From Polyangiaceae bacterium (lineage in GTDB: Bacteria; Myxococcota_A; Polyangia; Polyangiales; Polyangiaceae): a DNA stretch of 64,000 bases. Location of the stretch: assembly GCA_041389725.1 (NCBI GenBank), contig JAWKRG010000002.1, positions 992,001-1,056,000 of the forward strand, written 5' to 3'. This document shows, piece by piece, positions 1 through 9,208 of the stretch. The stretch's first letter is position 1; every line of letters starts with the position of its first letter. The translations under genes were made by a program, and so were the position numbers. The notes beneath the pieces were generated by a model. The model was given only the letters and a program-made list of their open reading frames with translations, had not been told where the DNA came from and made no database searches.

Positions 1-98
1 TGGACGACAAAGACAATGGCCTGTCCGCGGCTTCGGTGTCGGAGAGCACCAAGGAGATCGAGATCCTATCCTCGTGCTCCGGTCTGCGCGGAGGCTGA
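1..98 (+). CDS. C-terminal end of an unidentified protein (partial)
   Basis: An open frame enters from the left edge and stops at 96-98 (TGA). Only 31 residues are visible, beginning DDKDNGLSAASVSEST and ending CSGLRGG. They are polar, with no motif I recognise. The frame overlaps the 3' end of the convergent minus-strand gene by about 33 bases, which is possible for convergent genes but also means this tail may be a chance frame. No function can be given. Confidence 0.35.
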   Translation, partial: DDKDNGLSAASVSESTKEIEILSSCSGLRGG

Positions 99-452
99 CA
101 AGTCGAGGCGTTTGCAGCCCTCACGTTCGACCGCGTCCTCCAGGCTGCATCCCGACACGGCATCCGCCTCGCAGCTGTAGCTCGCGCGACGCGCGCAGCC
201 TACGACTTGAAACTCCGTATCGGTACCCAGGATCTGGATCGGCTCATGGCAATCCAGGTCCTGGGCGGCCTGCCGCTCCACGACGTCACGCGCCGGGAAG
301 AACTCGGCAGCACGACCCGCACAGCCTTTGCCCGTCGCGGGGACTGGCAGCACCGTCATGCAGCCCCACGTGAGCCCACTGCATGCGGCGACGATCAGGT
401 GCGGCCGGCGCGAATGTCGACGGAGCAGAGCCACGCCGTGAGCGTAGGGCAA
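66..452 (-). CDS. small exported Cys-containing protein, probable lipoprotein
   Basis: Up to 128 residues. An Arg-rich N-terminus (RRHSRRPH) is followed by a short hydrophobic stretch ending VAAC or WGC, either of which could be a lipobox. The body has a pattern common in small myxobacterial lipoproteins: QAAQDLDCHEPIQIL, then EFQVVGCARRASYSCE, i.e. a Cys after a D-L pair, then a V-x-GC-x-R-x-x-Y-x-C strand. The function of that family is unknown to me. The longest frame starts at a TTG, and a GTG a few codons in is an alternative, so the 5' end is uncertain. It overlaps the partial plus-strand frame at its 3' end. Confidence 0.6.
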   Translation of the reverse strand: MPYAHGVALLRRHSRRPHLIVAACSGLTWGCMTVLPVPATGKGCAGRAAEFFPARDVVERQAAQDLDCHEPIQILGTDTEFQVVGCARRASYSCEADAVSGCSLEDAVEREGCKRLDLSASAQTGARG

Positions 453-554
453 TCCAGGGCAGATCGCATCGATTCCAGGCGCGTCACCGGACCGCTGCCG
501 AGGACCGGGGCGGGCCCCTGGCCTGACGCAGCCTCGTCCTGATACCCTGCCTGG

Positions 555-1265
555 ATGAGATCCACAGGGCGTGCGCCAGCGGCGCTACTTGCCACGATGA
601 TGGTCTGGACCGTGCCTGCGGCGGCTGACCTGCCTCCTCCCGAAGGCACCAAGTTCGTCGACTACCAGTTCAAGCTGGAAGGCGCCGACGCACAGAAGGA
701 CTGGGTGGTCTTCGCCTATCCCTACAGTACCTCCAACGGTGCACCCACACGCGAGTACACGGTTGTCAGCGATGGCAAGCCCGTGACTGTGGGCCGTCGC
801 AGCCCGTCTCCCAAGCTGTACGCCATGCCACGCAGTGCCCATGAGACGTGGGCCAAGGGCTATGACGAAGAGAAGGACGACAACAGCGCGGTCCTCGATG
901 CCTTGGTCAAGCGACCGGACGTCCTGGAGTGTCGAGGTGCACCCTCACCGCGCTACCAGCTCCCGAAAGAGGACAAGCGTGATTCGATCGTCGAAACGCT
1001 GAAGGTGGTGAAGCTCGGCAAGGACGGTTGCGAAGTCACCACCCACTTGGCGGCACCCGACCCCGCTCCGAGCCCCGCGCCTGCCCCGGCCCCCACCCCG
1101 ACTGCGGATCCCACTCCCAGCCCGAGTGACAATCCGACTTCCCCAACCCCAAAGAGCGGAGGCTGCGGCAGCTGCGGCGTCGGAACCTCCTCGAACAGCC
1201 CGAGCGCCGCGTGGTCGGCGCTGCTGCTCGCCGGCGCATTGCTCACGCGCCGCCGCCGCCGCTGA
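555..1265 (+). CDS. exported protein with MYXO-CTERM-like tail
   Basis: 236 residues. An N-terminal signal peptide (about residues 1-24, ending VPAAA) precedes a soluble domain of about 150 residues that I do not recognise. Next comes a Pro-rich linker of alternating P-A/P-T/P-S (about residues 170-200). The C-terminus reads GGCGSCGVG, a hydrophobic stretch SAAWSALLLAGALL, then TRRRRR. That Cys/hydrophobic/Arg order is the MYXO-CTERM sorting signal, thought to be processed by a myxosortase so that the protein ends up anchored at the cell surface. The gene converges on the OmpA-family gene. The function of the globular part is unknown. Confidence 0.8.
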   Translation: MRSTGRAPAALLATMMVWTVPAAADLPPPEGTKFVDYQFKLEGADAQKDWVVFAYPYSTSNGAPTREYTVVSDGKPVTVGRRSPSPKLYAMPRSAHETWAKGYDEEKDDNSAVLDALVKRPDVLECRGAPSPRYQLPKEDKRDSIVETLKVVKLGKDGCEVTTHLAAPDPAPSPAPAPAPTPTADPTPSPSDNPTSPTPKSGGCGSCGVGTSSNSPSAAWSALLLAGALLTRRRRR

Positions 1266-1356
1266 GTTGCCACCCGCACCGGTTCCCTAGCGGCCCCCAG
1301 ATTGATTGCACCGAAGACCAGAAGGGGTTGCAGCTCTTCGGTGCGGGTCCGCGGCA

Positions 1357-1381
1357 GGATCCCTGGTTCGCCCAGGGATCC
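1357..1381. terminator. stem-loop between convergent genes
   Basis: A perfect 10-bp stem GGATCCCTGG / CCAGGGATCC closes a 5-base TTCGC loop in the gap between the MYXO-CTERM gene and the OmpA-family gene. There is no T-run on either side, so it is a candidate bidirectional terminator only by position and stability. Confidence 0.5.
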
Positions 1382-1393
1382 CACGCGCTTGCC

Positions 1394-3130
1394 TCAGGGG
1401 TTCTGCACTTCGGTTTCGGTGCGGGCTTCGCCCTCGGTGATGTTGAACTCCACGCGGCGGTTGTTCTGCCGACCCTCCTGCGTGTCGTTGGTATCGATGG
1501 GCTTGGTCTGACCGAAGCCCTGAGACGTCAAGCGTCCCTTGTCGATGCCGTTGTCGACGAGCCACTTGACGACGGACGCCGCGCGGCGTCGCGACAGGTT
1601 CATGTTGTAACCCGCGCCACCGCGATTGTCGGTGTGGCCTTCCACGCTGACCTTCTTGATGCCTGGGTAGCGCTTGAGAATGTCCAACACTGCGTTGAGT
1701 ACTGGGTCGCTTTCCTTGCGGATCGTCGCCTTGTTCGTGTCGAACTCGACACGCTCGAGGATTTCGATCTTCGAGCCCACCACCTTCGCCTTGGGGCAGC
1801 CGTGCTTCTTGGGGTCCTCGTTCGGCGGACCTGCCAAGTCGGGACAAGCGTCCTCGGGGTCGACGATGCCGTCAGCGTCGGTGTCCTTCGGTGGCGGACA
1901 GCCGTTGGTCTTCGGGTCTTCCGTCGCCACGCCCTTCTCGTCGGGACAGGCATCGACCTCGTCGAGGATACCGTCGCCATCGCGATCGTTCGGGGGCGGA
2001 CAGCCGTTCGTCTTCGGGTCCTCCGTCGCCACACCCTTCACGTCGGGACAAGCGTCGACCTCATCGAGAATACCGTCGCCATCGCGATCGCTCGGGGGCG
2101 GACAGCCGTTCGTCTTCGGGTCCTCCGTCGCCACGCCAGGCACGGTGACGCAGGCGTCGTCCTGGTCGTAGATGCCGTCGCCGTCGGTATCCTTCGGTCC
2201 CTCGGGCTTTGCTTCCTCGACCTTCGGGAACCATTCGATGCTTGCCAGCACGCGCACTTGGGGTGAGCCGTAGCCACGGGAGAGACCGGGTCCAGCCCCC
2301 AGGCCGACCCGCCAGTCGTCAGCGACGTTGTAGTGGCCACCGAGCACCACCTCCACCGGCGTGGTCTTGCGGTCGAAGGCGCCGTTGCCGCCATCGCTCA
2401 CCACCGTGGAGCCGTACAGCTCGGGCCCCAGCAACAACTTGTCGTCGACGAGCCGCACGCCAAGGGCAGCTCCGAAGCCAACCTCGCTGCCGAAAGCTTC
2501 GCCGTCGAAGTCATCCTGTTGGGCGCGATAGTTGAAGGACGCGCGCGCGGCATAGGCCAAGGGACCGATATCGCCAGCGGCCAGCAACCGCGGCACCACG
2601 CGGACTTTGCCGTCACCGGTGAATGCCTCCTGCTTGCCCGTGGGCAAGTGCAACTGCAGCCCGGCCGCCAGGGAGAACGCCTTGCGATACTCGCCCAGAA
2701 TACGTACGTCCGCTCCGACGCGCACGTCGCCAATGCCCGCGCCCTCGTCCGGTGAGACTCGCGTCCCTCCAACGACCAGGGTGCCGCCGTCGTTCACCAA
2801 CACCACGGGAACGTTCAGCCCGAGGCGCAAGCGCTCCCACAGAACCAGGGAGCCGCCGAGGTGAGCGAACAATTGGTGCTTCACCAATGCGAGTTGCTCT
2901 TCGTCGGTCGCGCGATCGTAGTAGACGAGGGGCTTGTAGCCGTAGTCGAACACCGCTCCAAGGGCGGGGCGCATGTGACCACGCAAATCCAGGGACTCGG
3001 CGGAGAACCAGTCGCTCCCTCGTTCGGACGGGTCGAAGCGATTCAGTGCGAAGCCCTCGGATTGGGCAGCGGCCTCGGCTGTGAGGCCAAAGGTGGTGAG
3101 AGCTACGAGAGAAGCCAGTACGCGTTTCAT
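1394..3130 (-). CDS. OmpA-family outer-membrane protein with thrombospondin type 3 repeats
   Basis: 578 residues. There is a signal peptide (residues 1-23, ending EAAAQ), then about 270 residues of alternating beta-strand character that look like an outer-membrane barrel. Four calcium-binding TSP3-type repeats follow (period 34 residues; DGDGI-D-x-x-D-x-C cores, each ending in a GCPPP-like stretch). The C-terminal OmpA domain has the peptidoglycan-binding signature VEGHTDNRGGAGYNMNLSRR and GFGQTKPI. The predicted role is an outer-membrane protein tethered to peptidoglycan, with a Ca2+-stiffened linker in the periplasm. The repeats are nearly identical at DNA level over about 1.8-2.2 kb. It lies just downstream of another TSP3-repeat surface protein on the same strand. 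Confidence 0.9.
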   Translation of the reverse strand: MKRVLASLVALTTFGLTAEAAAQSEGFALNRFDPSERGSDWFSAESLDLRGHMRPALGAVFDYGYKPLVYYDRATDEEQLALVKHQLFAHLGGSLVLWERLRLGLNVPVVLVNDGGTLVVGGTRVSPDEGAGIGDVRVGADVRILGEYRKAFSLAAGLQLHLPTGKQEAFTGDGKVRVVPRLLAAGDIGPLAYAARASFNYRAQQDDFDGEAFGSEVGFGAALGVRLVDDKLLLGPELYGSTVVSDGGNGAFDRKTTPVEVVLGGHYNVADDWRVGLGAGPGLSRGYGSPQVRVLASIEWFPKVEEAKPEGPKDTDGDGIYDQDDACVTVPGVATEDPKTNGCPPPSDRDGDGILDEVDACPDVKGVATEDPKTNGCPPPNDRDGDGILDEVDACPDEKGVATEDPKTNGCPPPKDTDADGIVDPEDACPDLAGPPNEDPKKHGCPKAKVVGSKIEILERVEFDTNKATIRKESDPVLNAVLDILKRYPGIKKVSVEGHTDNRGGAGYNMNLSRRRAASVVKWLVDNGIDKGRLTSQGFGQTKPIDTNDTQEGRQNNRRVEFNITEGEARTETEVQNP

Positions 3131-3211
3131 GAGTCTGCTTTCGTCTACGAGGAGTTCGGGATCGGTAACAGGGTAGTGAGGCGCGCGCCACCCGAAGGTG
3201 GCGCGCCCTGG

Positions 3212-6200
3212 TCAACGGTTGCGGCGGCGACGGCGCGCAGCGGCTCCACCGATGGCAACCCCGGCAGCGAGTAGCCAGGCCAGGGGCGTGGTCGAACTCC
3301 GGGGCGCGCTGCAGCCACAGCCACCGCCTTCGAGGGTCAGCCCCTCGGGCGAGAGCGAACTGCCTCCGCTGCCGCCGCTGCCGGAGCTACCAGCGCTGCC
3401 GCCGCTGCCGGCCGCACCGCCGGTTCCCGTCGGGACGCACTGACCAATGCTGGCGTCAGTGCTCGTACACTGCTGCCCGCTGGGACAGCCGGCTCCGTCG
3501 CCCACACCGCGGCAGCCGTCGACGCAGTGCTTGGTCGAGTCGTCACACACGAGCCCGTCGTTGGCGGTGCCGCAGTCTGCATCGCTGGCGCAGAGGTCGT
3601 CACTCGGGTCGTTCGGATCGGTCTCGCCCGCATCGACTTTGCCGTCCTTGTTGGCGTCTTCCTCACCGTCGTCGACGCCGCCCTTGTCTGTGTCCTTCTG
3701 CAACACGCCAGTGGTGGTCGTGGGATCCGCGTCGGCGCGACAGGTATTCTTGCTGGTGTCCGTCGCTGCGTTGGAGCAATCGCGACCTGCTTCGGTGCCG
3801 TCGAACAGGCCGTCGCCATCGCTGTCTTCGTCGAGGGCGTTGATCTTGCCGTCGCCATCGTGGTCGTCACTGGGATTCGGCTCGTCACCGTCGAGCAAGC
3901 CGTCATCGTCACTGTCCGCGTCGTTCGGGTCGGTGCCCAAGGTGGCCTCCAAACCGTCGGAGAGACCGTCGCCGTCGCTGTCCACGACGCCACCGTCGTC
4001 GGCACCATGACCCGTGGTCGGGTCTGTCTCGCCCGAATCGACCACGCCGTCGAGGTTGAAGTCCTCGGAGCCATCGCTGACGCCGCCGCCGTCCGTGTCA
4101 CGCAGAAGCGCGCTGGTCATGGTGGCGCCGGCATCGCCGTCTGCACGGCAATGGCCCGCCGCAGCGTTGGTGGCCGGGTCATCGCAGTTCTTGCCGCGCT
4201 CGGTGCCGTCGAAGAGAGCGTCGTTGTCGCTATCCACGTCGAGCAGATTGATCAGGCCATCACCGTCGGTGTCGTGGCTGGGATTCGGCTCGTCTCCGTC
4301 GAGCAAACCGTCGTCGTCGCTATCCGCGTCGTTGGGGTTGGAGCCCAGGAAGTTCTCCAGCGCGTCCGAGAGTCCGTCCTTGTCGCTGTCGACCACGGTG
4401 GAATCGTCGGCACCCTGGCCACTGACCGGGTCCGTTTCGCCCGAGTCGACCGCGCCATTGAGGTTGGCGTCTTCGGCGCCGTCGCTGACGCCACCGCCGT
4501 CGCTGTCAGCGTTGAGGGGGTCGGTGGTCGTGGCACCCGCGTCAGCATCTGCACGGCAGGCCTTGGCGCTGGCATCCGTCGCAGCGTTCGTGCAGTCCTT
4601 GCCCATCTCCGTGCCGTCGAACAAGCCGTCGTTGTCGCTGTCCGGATCCAAGGCATTGATCAGCCCGTCCCCATCGCTGTCCTCGCCCGGCTTGGGTTCT
4701 TCGCCGTCGAGTAGCCCGTCGTCATCACTGTCCGCGTCGTTGGGGTCGGTGCCGATGCTGGTTTCGAAATCGTCGGAGAGGCCGTCGCCGTCCGTGTCCT
4801 TGCAACCATCGTCGATGGTACCGTTGCAATCGTCGTCCAGGCCGTTGCCGCAGACCTCGGCGCCCGTGGCCACACACACGCACTGCTTGGCGTTGCTACA
4901 GGTCGGCGTCAGGCCCGAGCAATCCGTGTTGCTCAAGCACTGCACGCAGGACTTGGCGGTGGTGTCGCACTTGGGCGTGGGGTTCGAACACTGGGCATCC
5001 GACGTGCAGCCCACGCAAGTGCCCGTTCCGGTGTCACAGGCCGGGGTCGTGCCCGTGCACTGACTGGTGTTCGTCGCCGAGCACTGCCCACACAGACCGC
5101 TCGGCTGGCAGGCCGGCGTGTTCCCGGAGCACTGCGCGTCGCTGGTGCAGCCAAAGCACGTGCCCGTGGTCGTGTTGCAGAAGGGCGTCGTGCCCGTGCA
5201 CTGGCTGGTGTTCGTCGCCGAGCACTGCCCGCAGGCGCCGCTGGGCTGACAAGCCGGAGTGGTTCCGGAACACTGAAAATCGCCCACGCAGCCCTGGCAC
5301 TTGTTGGTTGCGGCGTTGCAGAGCGGGGTATTGCCTCCGCAGTGCGTGGCGTTGAAGCACTCGACGCAACGATTTGGGTTTGGCGCCGTGTAGCAGTGTG
5401 GCGTCGCGGCCGGGCAGTTGGCGTCGGTGGCACATTGGTCCACGACGATGGGCGTGGGCGGCGTCCCGCTACCGGCGCCGTTGCCATCACTGGGCCAATT
5501 GCTGGAAGGCGCGCCGAGCTGGCCGCTGGCTGTGATGTTCGCCTGATTGTTGATGGTGCCGCTCGCGCCGGCGTTCACGGTCACGCGGAACTTCACGACC
5601 GCAGTGCCACCGATCGGCATCGTGCCGCCTTGCGCGGCGTTGGCCCCAACGCCGAGGCGCACGGTGACCGTAGAGGTCCCTGCGGCGTATTCGGCTTGGT
5701 CGTCACCGGCGGCGTCGGTTTTGGTGCCGGCGTTCGCACCGGAGGTGATCTGAATGGAGCCCGGAACGAAAGTGACCCCCGCGGGAATCACGTCCGCGAG
5801 CACGGTGTTCACCGAAGTGTCGTTGCCGTTGTTGACGACATTGATGGTGTACTCCAGGACATCACCGGGTAGTACCGCGCCACCGTTGAGGTCTTGGACG
5901 AGCTTCTCGGTGCCCGTGAAGTCGGGACGGAACGTGGAAATGGAGGTGATGAACGCCCCCAGGTAGTAGACGTCACCGTTGCTATTCGCCTGAATGGCCG
6001 CGGAGGTCTGCCCGCCGCTGACGCGGGAGGTGACGTCCACGATGTCCATGTCGAAGCTGCTCATGCTTTGGGGCGTGCCCGCCAGCTGCGGCAGGTCGCC
6101 GACAACGCTCACAGGATTGCCCAGGTTGCTTCGGGTGCTGTTGAAGAAGTTCGTCAGTGGGTTCTGCGCGTCCGAAAGCCGGTCTGCGGCGCCCAAGGGC

Positions 6201-6994
6201 GCGGTCGGACCGAAGCGGAGTTCGTCGCCGGTTGCTTGGTTGTCGCCCTCGTAGGTGATGACGCCGAGCTTTGCCGTGAAGCCCGCGTTCGGTACGAGGA
6301 AGCCGCTCAGGGTCGCGTTCTGGGTCGTGGCGGTGTTGACCAAGTCCAGACCGTCGAACAGCGCGAGATTTCGCGGCGGCTGGGTGAAGTCTTCGTAGAA
6401 CACCACCATCCACCAGGCGTTGAAGGTGACGGCCTGGTTGAGGTTCACCAGGTCCTGCGTATCGACTCCGCTGATGCGGTAGGCGCCCGATCCCTGTGCC
6501 TGAATCAAAGCGGTCACGTCGACAGTGGACTGATAGGTGTTGTCCGTCAGGGTGAAGCTGGCGTCTGCCGTGAGGTTCTGAGTGAAGCCACCAGGGCGAT
6601 CCAAAGTGGCAGTCGTGTCGGCGCCGCCGGTGCGGTCACCGGCCCAGTAGAGCCGAGCGTAGGTGACCGTCGCACCCGGTGGCAGCGTTAGCATCGCCGT
6701 ACTTCGCGCTTGCGCGACAGTGATGGTGTTGTTCGCTTGCGCCTGACCCGCGCCAGGACTCTGGGAGCGCCAGAAGATGTCTGGCGAAGAGTCCGCCGTG
6801 TTGTTCCCGCAGTTGCCGACGGTACCCACGACGGGGGCGACGGTGCCCGCGCCGCAGTCGTGCCCCAACGTGTTGCCGATCAGCAGGAAATCCCCGCGCT
6901 GGTCGACCTGCTTGCGCAGGGCTGGGGCGGACGACGCCAGCTGCGTCACCGTCAGGAAAGCCAAGATCCAAGAACCGGTAGTCGAGTGCTTCAC
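3212..6994 (-). CDS. large MYXO-CTERM surface protein: DUF11-like, Cys-rich and thrombospondin-3 repeats
   Basis: About 1260 residues. Order: signal peptide; about 300 residues of secreted beta-domain; a DUF11-type domain (LVQDLNGGAVLPGDVLEYT, VVNNGNDTS, PIGGTAVVKF); a Cys-rich array of C-x2-D/N..C units (about 5380-4850 in DNA); one MopE-like segment (EVCGNGLDDDCNGTIDDGC); three copies of a roughly 136-residue calcium-binding TSP3 module (DTDGDGLSD, DSDDDGLLDGEE, DSDNDGLFDGTE); a Gly/Ser linker; and a MYXO-CTERM tail (GCGCSAP, hydrophobic helix, RRRRR). It is probably a cell-surface adhesin or matrix protein that needs Ca2+. The GTG at 6994 is preferred because AAAAGG sits 7 bases upstream. 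An ATG at 7012 in the same frame has no Shine-Dalgarno sequence. Confidence 0.88.
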   Translation of the reverse strand: MKHSTTGSWILAFLTVTQLASSAPALRKQVDQRGDFLLIGNTLGHDCGAGTVAPVVGTVGNCGNNTADSSPDIFWRSQSPGAGQAQANNTITVAQARSTAMLTLPPGATVTYARLYWAGDRTGGADTTATLDRPGGFTQNLTADASFTLTDNTYQSTVDVTALIQAQGSGAYRISGVDTQDLVNLNQAVTFNAWWMVVFYEDFTQPPRNLALFDGLDLVNTATTQNATLSGFLVPNAGFTAKLGVITYEGDNQATGDELRFGPTAPLGAADRLSDAQNPLTNFFNSTRSNLGNPVSVVGDLPQLAGTPQSMSSFDMDIVDVTSRVSGGQTSAAIQANSNGDVYYLGAFITSISTFRPDFTGTEKLVQDLNGGAVLPGDVLEYTINVVNNGNDTSVNTVLADVIPAGVTFVPGSIQITSGANAGTKTDAAGDDQAEYAAGTSTVTVRLGVGANAAQGGTMPIGGTAVVKFRVTVNAGASGTINNQANITASGQLGAPSSNWPSDGNGAGSGTPPTPIVVDQCATDANCPAATPHCYTAPNPNRCVECFNATHCGGNTPLCNAATNKCQGCVGDFQCSGTTPACQPSGACGQCSATNTSQCTGTTPFCNTTTGTCFGCTSDAQCSGNTPACQPSGLCGQCSATNTSQCTGTTPACDTGTGTCVGCTSDAQCSNPTPKCDTTAKSCVQCLSNTDCSGLTPTCSNAKQCVCVATGAEVCGNGLDDDCNGTIDDGCKDTDGDGLSDDFETSIGTDPNDADSDDDGLLDGEEPKPGEDSDGDGLINALDPDSDNDGLFDGTEMGKDCTNAATDASAKACRADADAGATTTDPLNADSDGGGVSDGAEDANLNGAVDSGETDPVSGQGADDSTVVDSDKDGLSDALENFLGSNPNDADSDDDGLLDGDEPNPSHDTDGDGLINLLDVDSDNDALFDGTERGKNCDDPATNAAAGHCRADGDAGATMTSALLRDTDGGGVSDGSEDFNLDGVVDSGETDPTTGHGADDGGVVDSDGDGLSDGLEATLGTDPNDADSDDDGLLDGDEPNPSDDHDGDGKINALDEDSDGDGLFDGTEAGRDCSNAATDTSKNTCRADADPTTTTGVLQKDTDKGGVDDGEEDANKDGKVDAGETDPNDPSDDLCASDADCGTANDGLVCDDSTKHCVDGCRGVGDGAGCPSGQQCTSTDASIGQCVPTGTGGAAGSGGSAGSSGSGGSGGSSLSPEGLTLEGGGCGCSAPRSSTTPLAWLLAAGVAIGGAAARRRRRNR

Positions 6995-7173
6995 GATCGC
7001 GCCTTTTGCCATGGCGGGGGGCTCAATAGCAAGGTTTGAGCCAGCAAGGCCGACGGGATCGTGAGCGCGCTGCTGCTGCGCCCGTAGGGTGTAGGCTGCA
7101 GCAGGGTGTAGCTTCCAGACCGCAGTTGCGGCCTCGATTGCAGCGCATGGCGCAGTGCGGCGTAGGTGAGTGC

Positions 7174-8760
7174 CTAGGGCTTGATACAGCCTACGCTGGT
7201 GCAATAGCTGCCGTACCACCCTGCCAAGGGCGTGTCGGTAGCGCCGAAGTTCACCACCGGAGTCGTGGCGTACTTGGCGTCGTTGAAGACCCACAGCCGC
7301 ACCAGTTTTCCGGCGCTGCGCTGAGCGCTGACCCAAGCTCGATCCCCGCTATCCCTCGCGTCCCCGGCAAAGAACCACAGACCGTCTTGCTCCAGCTCGC
7401 TATTGCCGGGTTGCACCTCGACGAACAGACTCTGCGGGTAGCGAATGCGACTCCCCGCGCCGGTTCCAACGGCCAAGAGCAGCACGTCGTTGGCGAAGGG
7501 CCCGCTGCTTCCCGTCGATACCTTTACCTTGCCCGCGGTCGAACTCGTCGTGGTCGCGTCGTAGAGCGGGTCGCTGGTCTTGCCGCCGTCGGCGGACTTG
7601 CGGGTCCAAGTGATGTCCGTCTTGGCAGCGTTGAGGGTGCCGTCCCAGTACCAGTGCTGCGAAGTACTCGGACTCTGATGCACCTCTCGCAAGCTGGCCC
7701 CCTTGCTGACCCAACCCAGACTCGGATTCTGTCCGTTGTCGTTTCCAGGAAAGGGCTTGCCGCCGGCGCCCTGCCAAGTGACCTCGAGCGCCGCCGTCAG
7801 CTTGCCAACGCGGTAGTAGAGCTGCGAGTTGCTCGGGTTCTCGTGTACCTCGACCACCAGCCCGCTGTCGTCCAACAGCACCGCCGGGTTCTTGCCGGTG
7901 TCGTAGCGCGTGTGGCGCGCGAACTTCACGCTGCCGGACGTGAGGCTACCGGTCCAGTACCAGAGGTCGCCGCCTCCCGAGTCGTGGATCTCGACGACCT
8001 GGCCTTTTCCGTTGATGGCCACGCTGGGGTTCTTGCCCTCGTCGCGAACATAGGCCTGACGCGTGGCGTGATCCCCACTCATGACCACCAACACCCGCCC
8101 CCGAAGCGCATCGACCGTTGGCAAACCCGACGACACCGGCTTGAACAGCGCACCGCCAAAGGCCTGCTCTATCACTTGATTGAGCGCGGCGAGATTCCCC
8201 GCCGCATAGGATGGGTTGTCTTCCAAAGAGTCTTTCAGATCCAAACCCAGCGTGATCGGTGCATGGGTCGGGTGCGCCTTGGACCAAGTGGCAATGGTAG
8301 ACAGCCAGTCCGGCAGCTTCGCAGTCGTGGGATTCCCAGCCCCCAGGGCGACCGCATTCCCCGGCGCATCGTGGCCCACGCGGAACCCCTGAGCGGCGTA
8401 GTCGTTGTCGTGAACGTCCAGTTCCAGAAACCGAACGCCGGCGTCCAGTTGGTCTGTGAGCGAGCCAAGGTCGGTTCCCGGCGAGTAGGAGTTATGCGAC
8501 GCGTAGAAGGCAGCGTCCGTGTACTTGATGGATGCGCTGCCGCCGCCACTTCCGGTGGCCCCGCTTCCCGGCGCTCCCGAGGTACCCGACCCACCTGCGT
8601 TGCCCAGTCCGCCTGTCCCGCTTCCAGCTACGCCACCGGCCCCCGCGGCTCCCTCGCCGGCGCTTCCGCCCGCGCTGGTTCCTCCGACCCCGCCAGGAGT
8701 ATCCGCGTCTTCCCCACCGCAAGCCAGGAGCATGAATCCCCACAAGAAGAGCCAGCGCAT
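7174..8760 (-). CDS. lipoprotein with PI-PLC-like phosphodiesterase domain and repeat region
   Basis: 528 residues. A lipoprotein signal ends LLACG with Cys14 as the lipidation site, followed by a Gly/Ser/Ala spacer to about residue 75. The first domain has the phosphatidylinositol-specific phospholipase C X-type signature: YASHNSY (His89), QLDAGVRFLELDVHDND and FRVGHD (His130). The two histidines match the general-acid/base pair of that superfamily. The second half contains at least three imperfect repeats of the form GxNPSVxxxxxGxVVEVHxSxxxxxLWYxxGxL, perhaps a lectin-like or propeller fold. Predicted role: cell-surface cleavage of a glycerophosphodiester or inositol lipid. The substrate is not readable from sequence. 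Confidence 0.82.
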   Translation of the reverse strand: MRWLFLWGFMLLACGGEDADTPGGVGGTSAGGSAGEGAAGAGGVAGSGTGGLGNAGGSGTSGAPGSGATGSGGGSASIKYTDAAFYASHNSYSPGTDLGSLTDQLDAGVRFLELDVHDNDYAAQGFRVGHDAPGNAVALGAGNPTTAKLPDWLSTIATWSKAHPTHAPITLGLDLKDSLEDNPSYAAGNLAALNQVIEQAFGGALFKPVSSGLPTVDALRGRVLVVMSGDHATRQAYVRDEGKNPSVAINGKGQVVEIHDSGGGDLWYWTGSLTSGSVKFARHTRYDTGKNPAVLLDDSGLVVEVHENPSNSQLYYRVGKLTAALEVTWQGAGGKPFPGNDNGQNPSLGWVSKGASLREVHQSPSTSQHWYWDGTLNAAKTDITWTRKSADGGKTSDPLYDATTTSSTAGKVKVSTGSSGPFANDVLLLAVGTGAGSRIRYPQSLFVEVQPGNSELEQDGLWFFAGDARDSGDRAWVSAQRSAGKLVRLWVFNDAKYATTPVVNFGATDTPLAGWYGSYCTSVGCIKP

Positions 8761-8887
8761 CCGATCACGATAGCGCGAAGGCGAACCCGGAGCGCGGCCT
8801 CGGGGACTAGTGGCGGGAAAGCGTCATGATTCCGCTGCGAACCGCGAGTTCCAAGCCAGGCGCGGGCAGCCGTGTCAGACTGAGACG

Positions 8888-9142
8888 ATGTCGCGTTTGG
8901 TGCTCCTCCTGGCTGCTGCCGTGTTGGTTTCCAGTTCCGCTGCGGCGGCGCCCGCTGGGCAACAGGGAAAGTCTGAACCAACTCGCAAGGTCCGACGGGT
9001 CGAGCGCTTGAGCAAGCTGGTCGTGAAAGGGCGCGTGAACCGCCCGCACATCGACGTGATCGTCCAGCGCTCCCCGCTGCACTTCAGCGCCGGCACCATC
9101 CAGTACCGCCATCGGCGTCAAGCTTTCGAGCGCTACGAGTGA
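8888..9142 (+). CDS. small exported protein of unknown function
   Basis: 84 residues when started at the ATG at 8888. That start gives a clean signal peptide (MSRLVLLLAAAVLVSSSAAAA). The longer frame from 8810 would put 26 polar residues ahead of it. The mature part is short and basic (KVRRVERLSKLVVKGRVNRPHIDVIVQR). The segment LVVKGRVNRPxxxxxxQRSPLHF resembles the C-terminal stretch of some myxobacterial secreted or gliding-related proteins (VEGRxxKPxxxxxLQRS), but this is only a resemblance. It is transcribed away from the PI-PLC lipoprotein and towards the YWTD lipoprotein. No function is assigned. Confidence 0.6.
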   Translation: MSRLVLLLAAAVLVSSSAAAAPAGQQGKSEPTRKVRRVERLSKLVVKGRVNRPHIDVIVQRSPLHFSAGTIQYRHRRQAFERYE

Positions 9143-9208
9143 TTTCGCTCAGCCGCCAATGATGGCTTTGACTGACGGCTGGACCAGCCAAGCACCGTTG
9201 GGTGAGTG

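Noticed and set aside
1780..2200. Regular DNA repeats of about 102 bases, which look like a CRISPR array at first sight
   Set aside because: The repeats are in frame and encode the thrombospondin-3 units of the OmpA-family protein; there are no unique spacers.
7036..8829. 597-aa open frame on the plus strand
   Set aside because: It lies opposite the PI-PLC-like gene and has no recognisable domain. High-GC coding DNA often leaves long open antisense frames.
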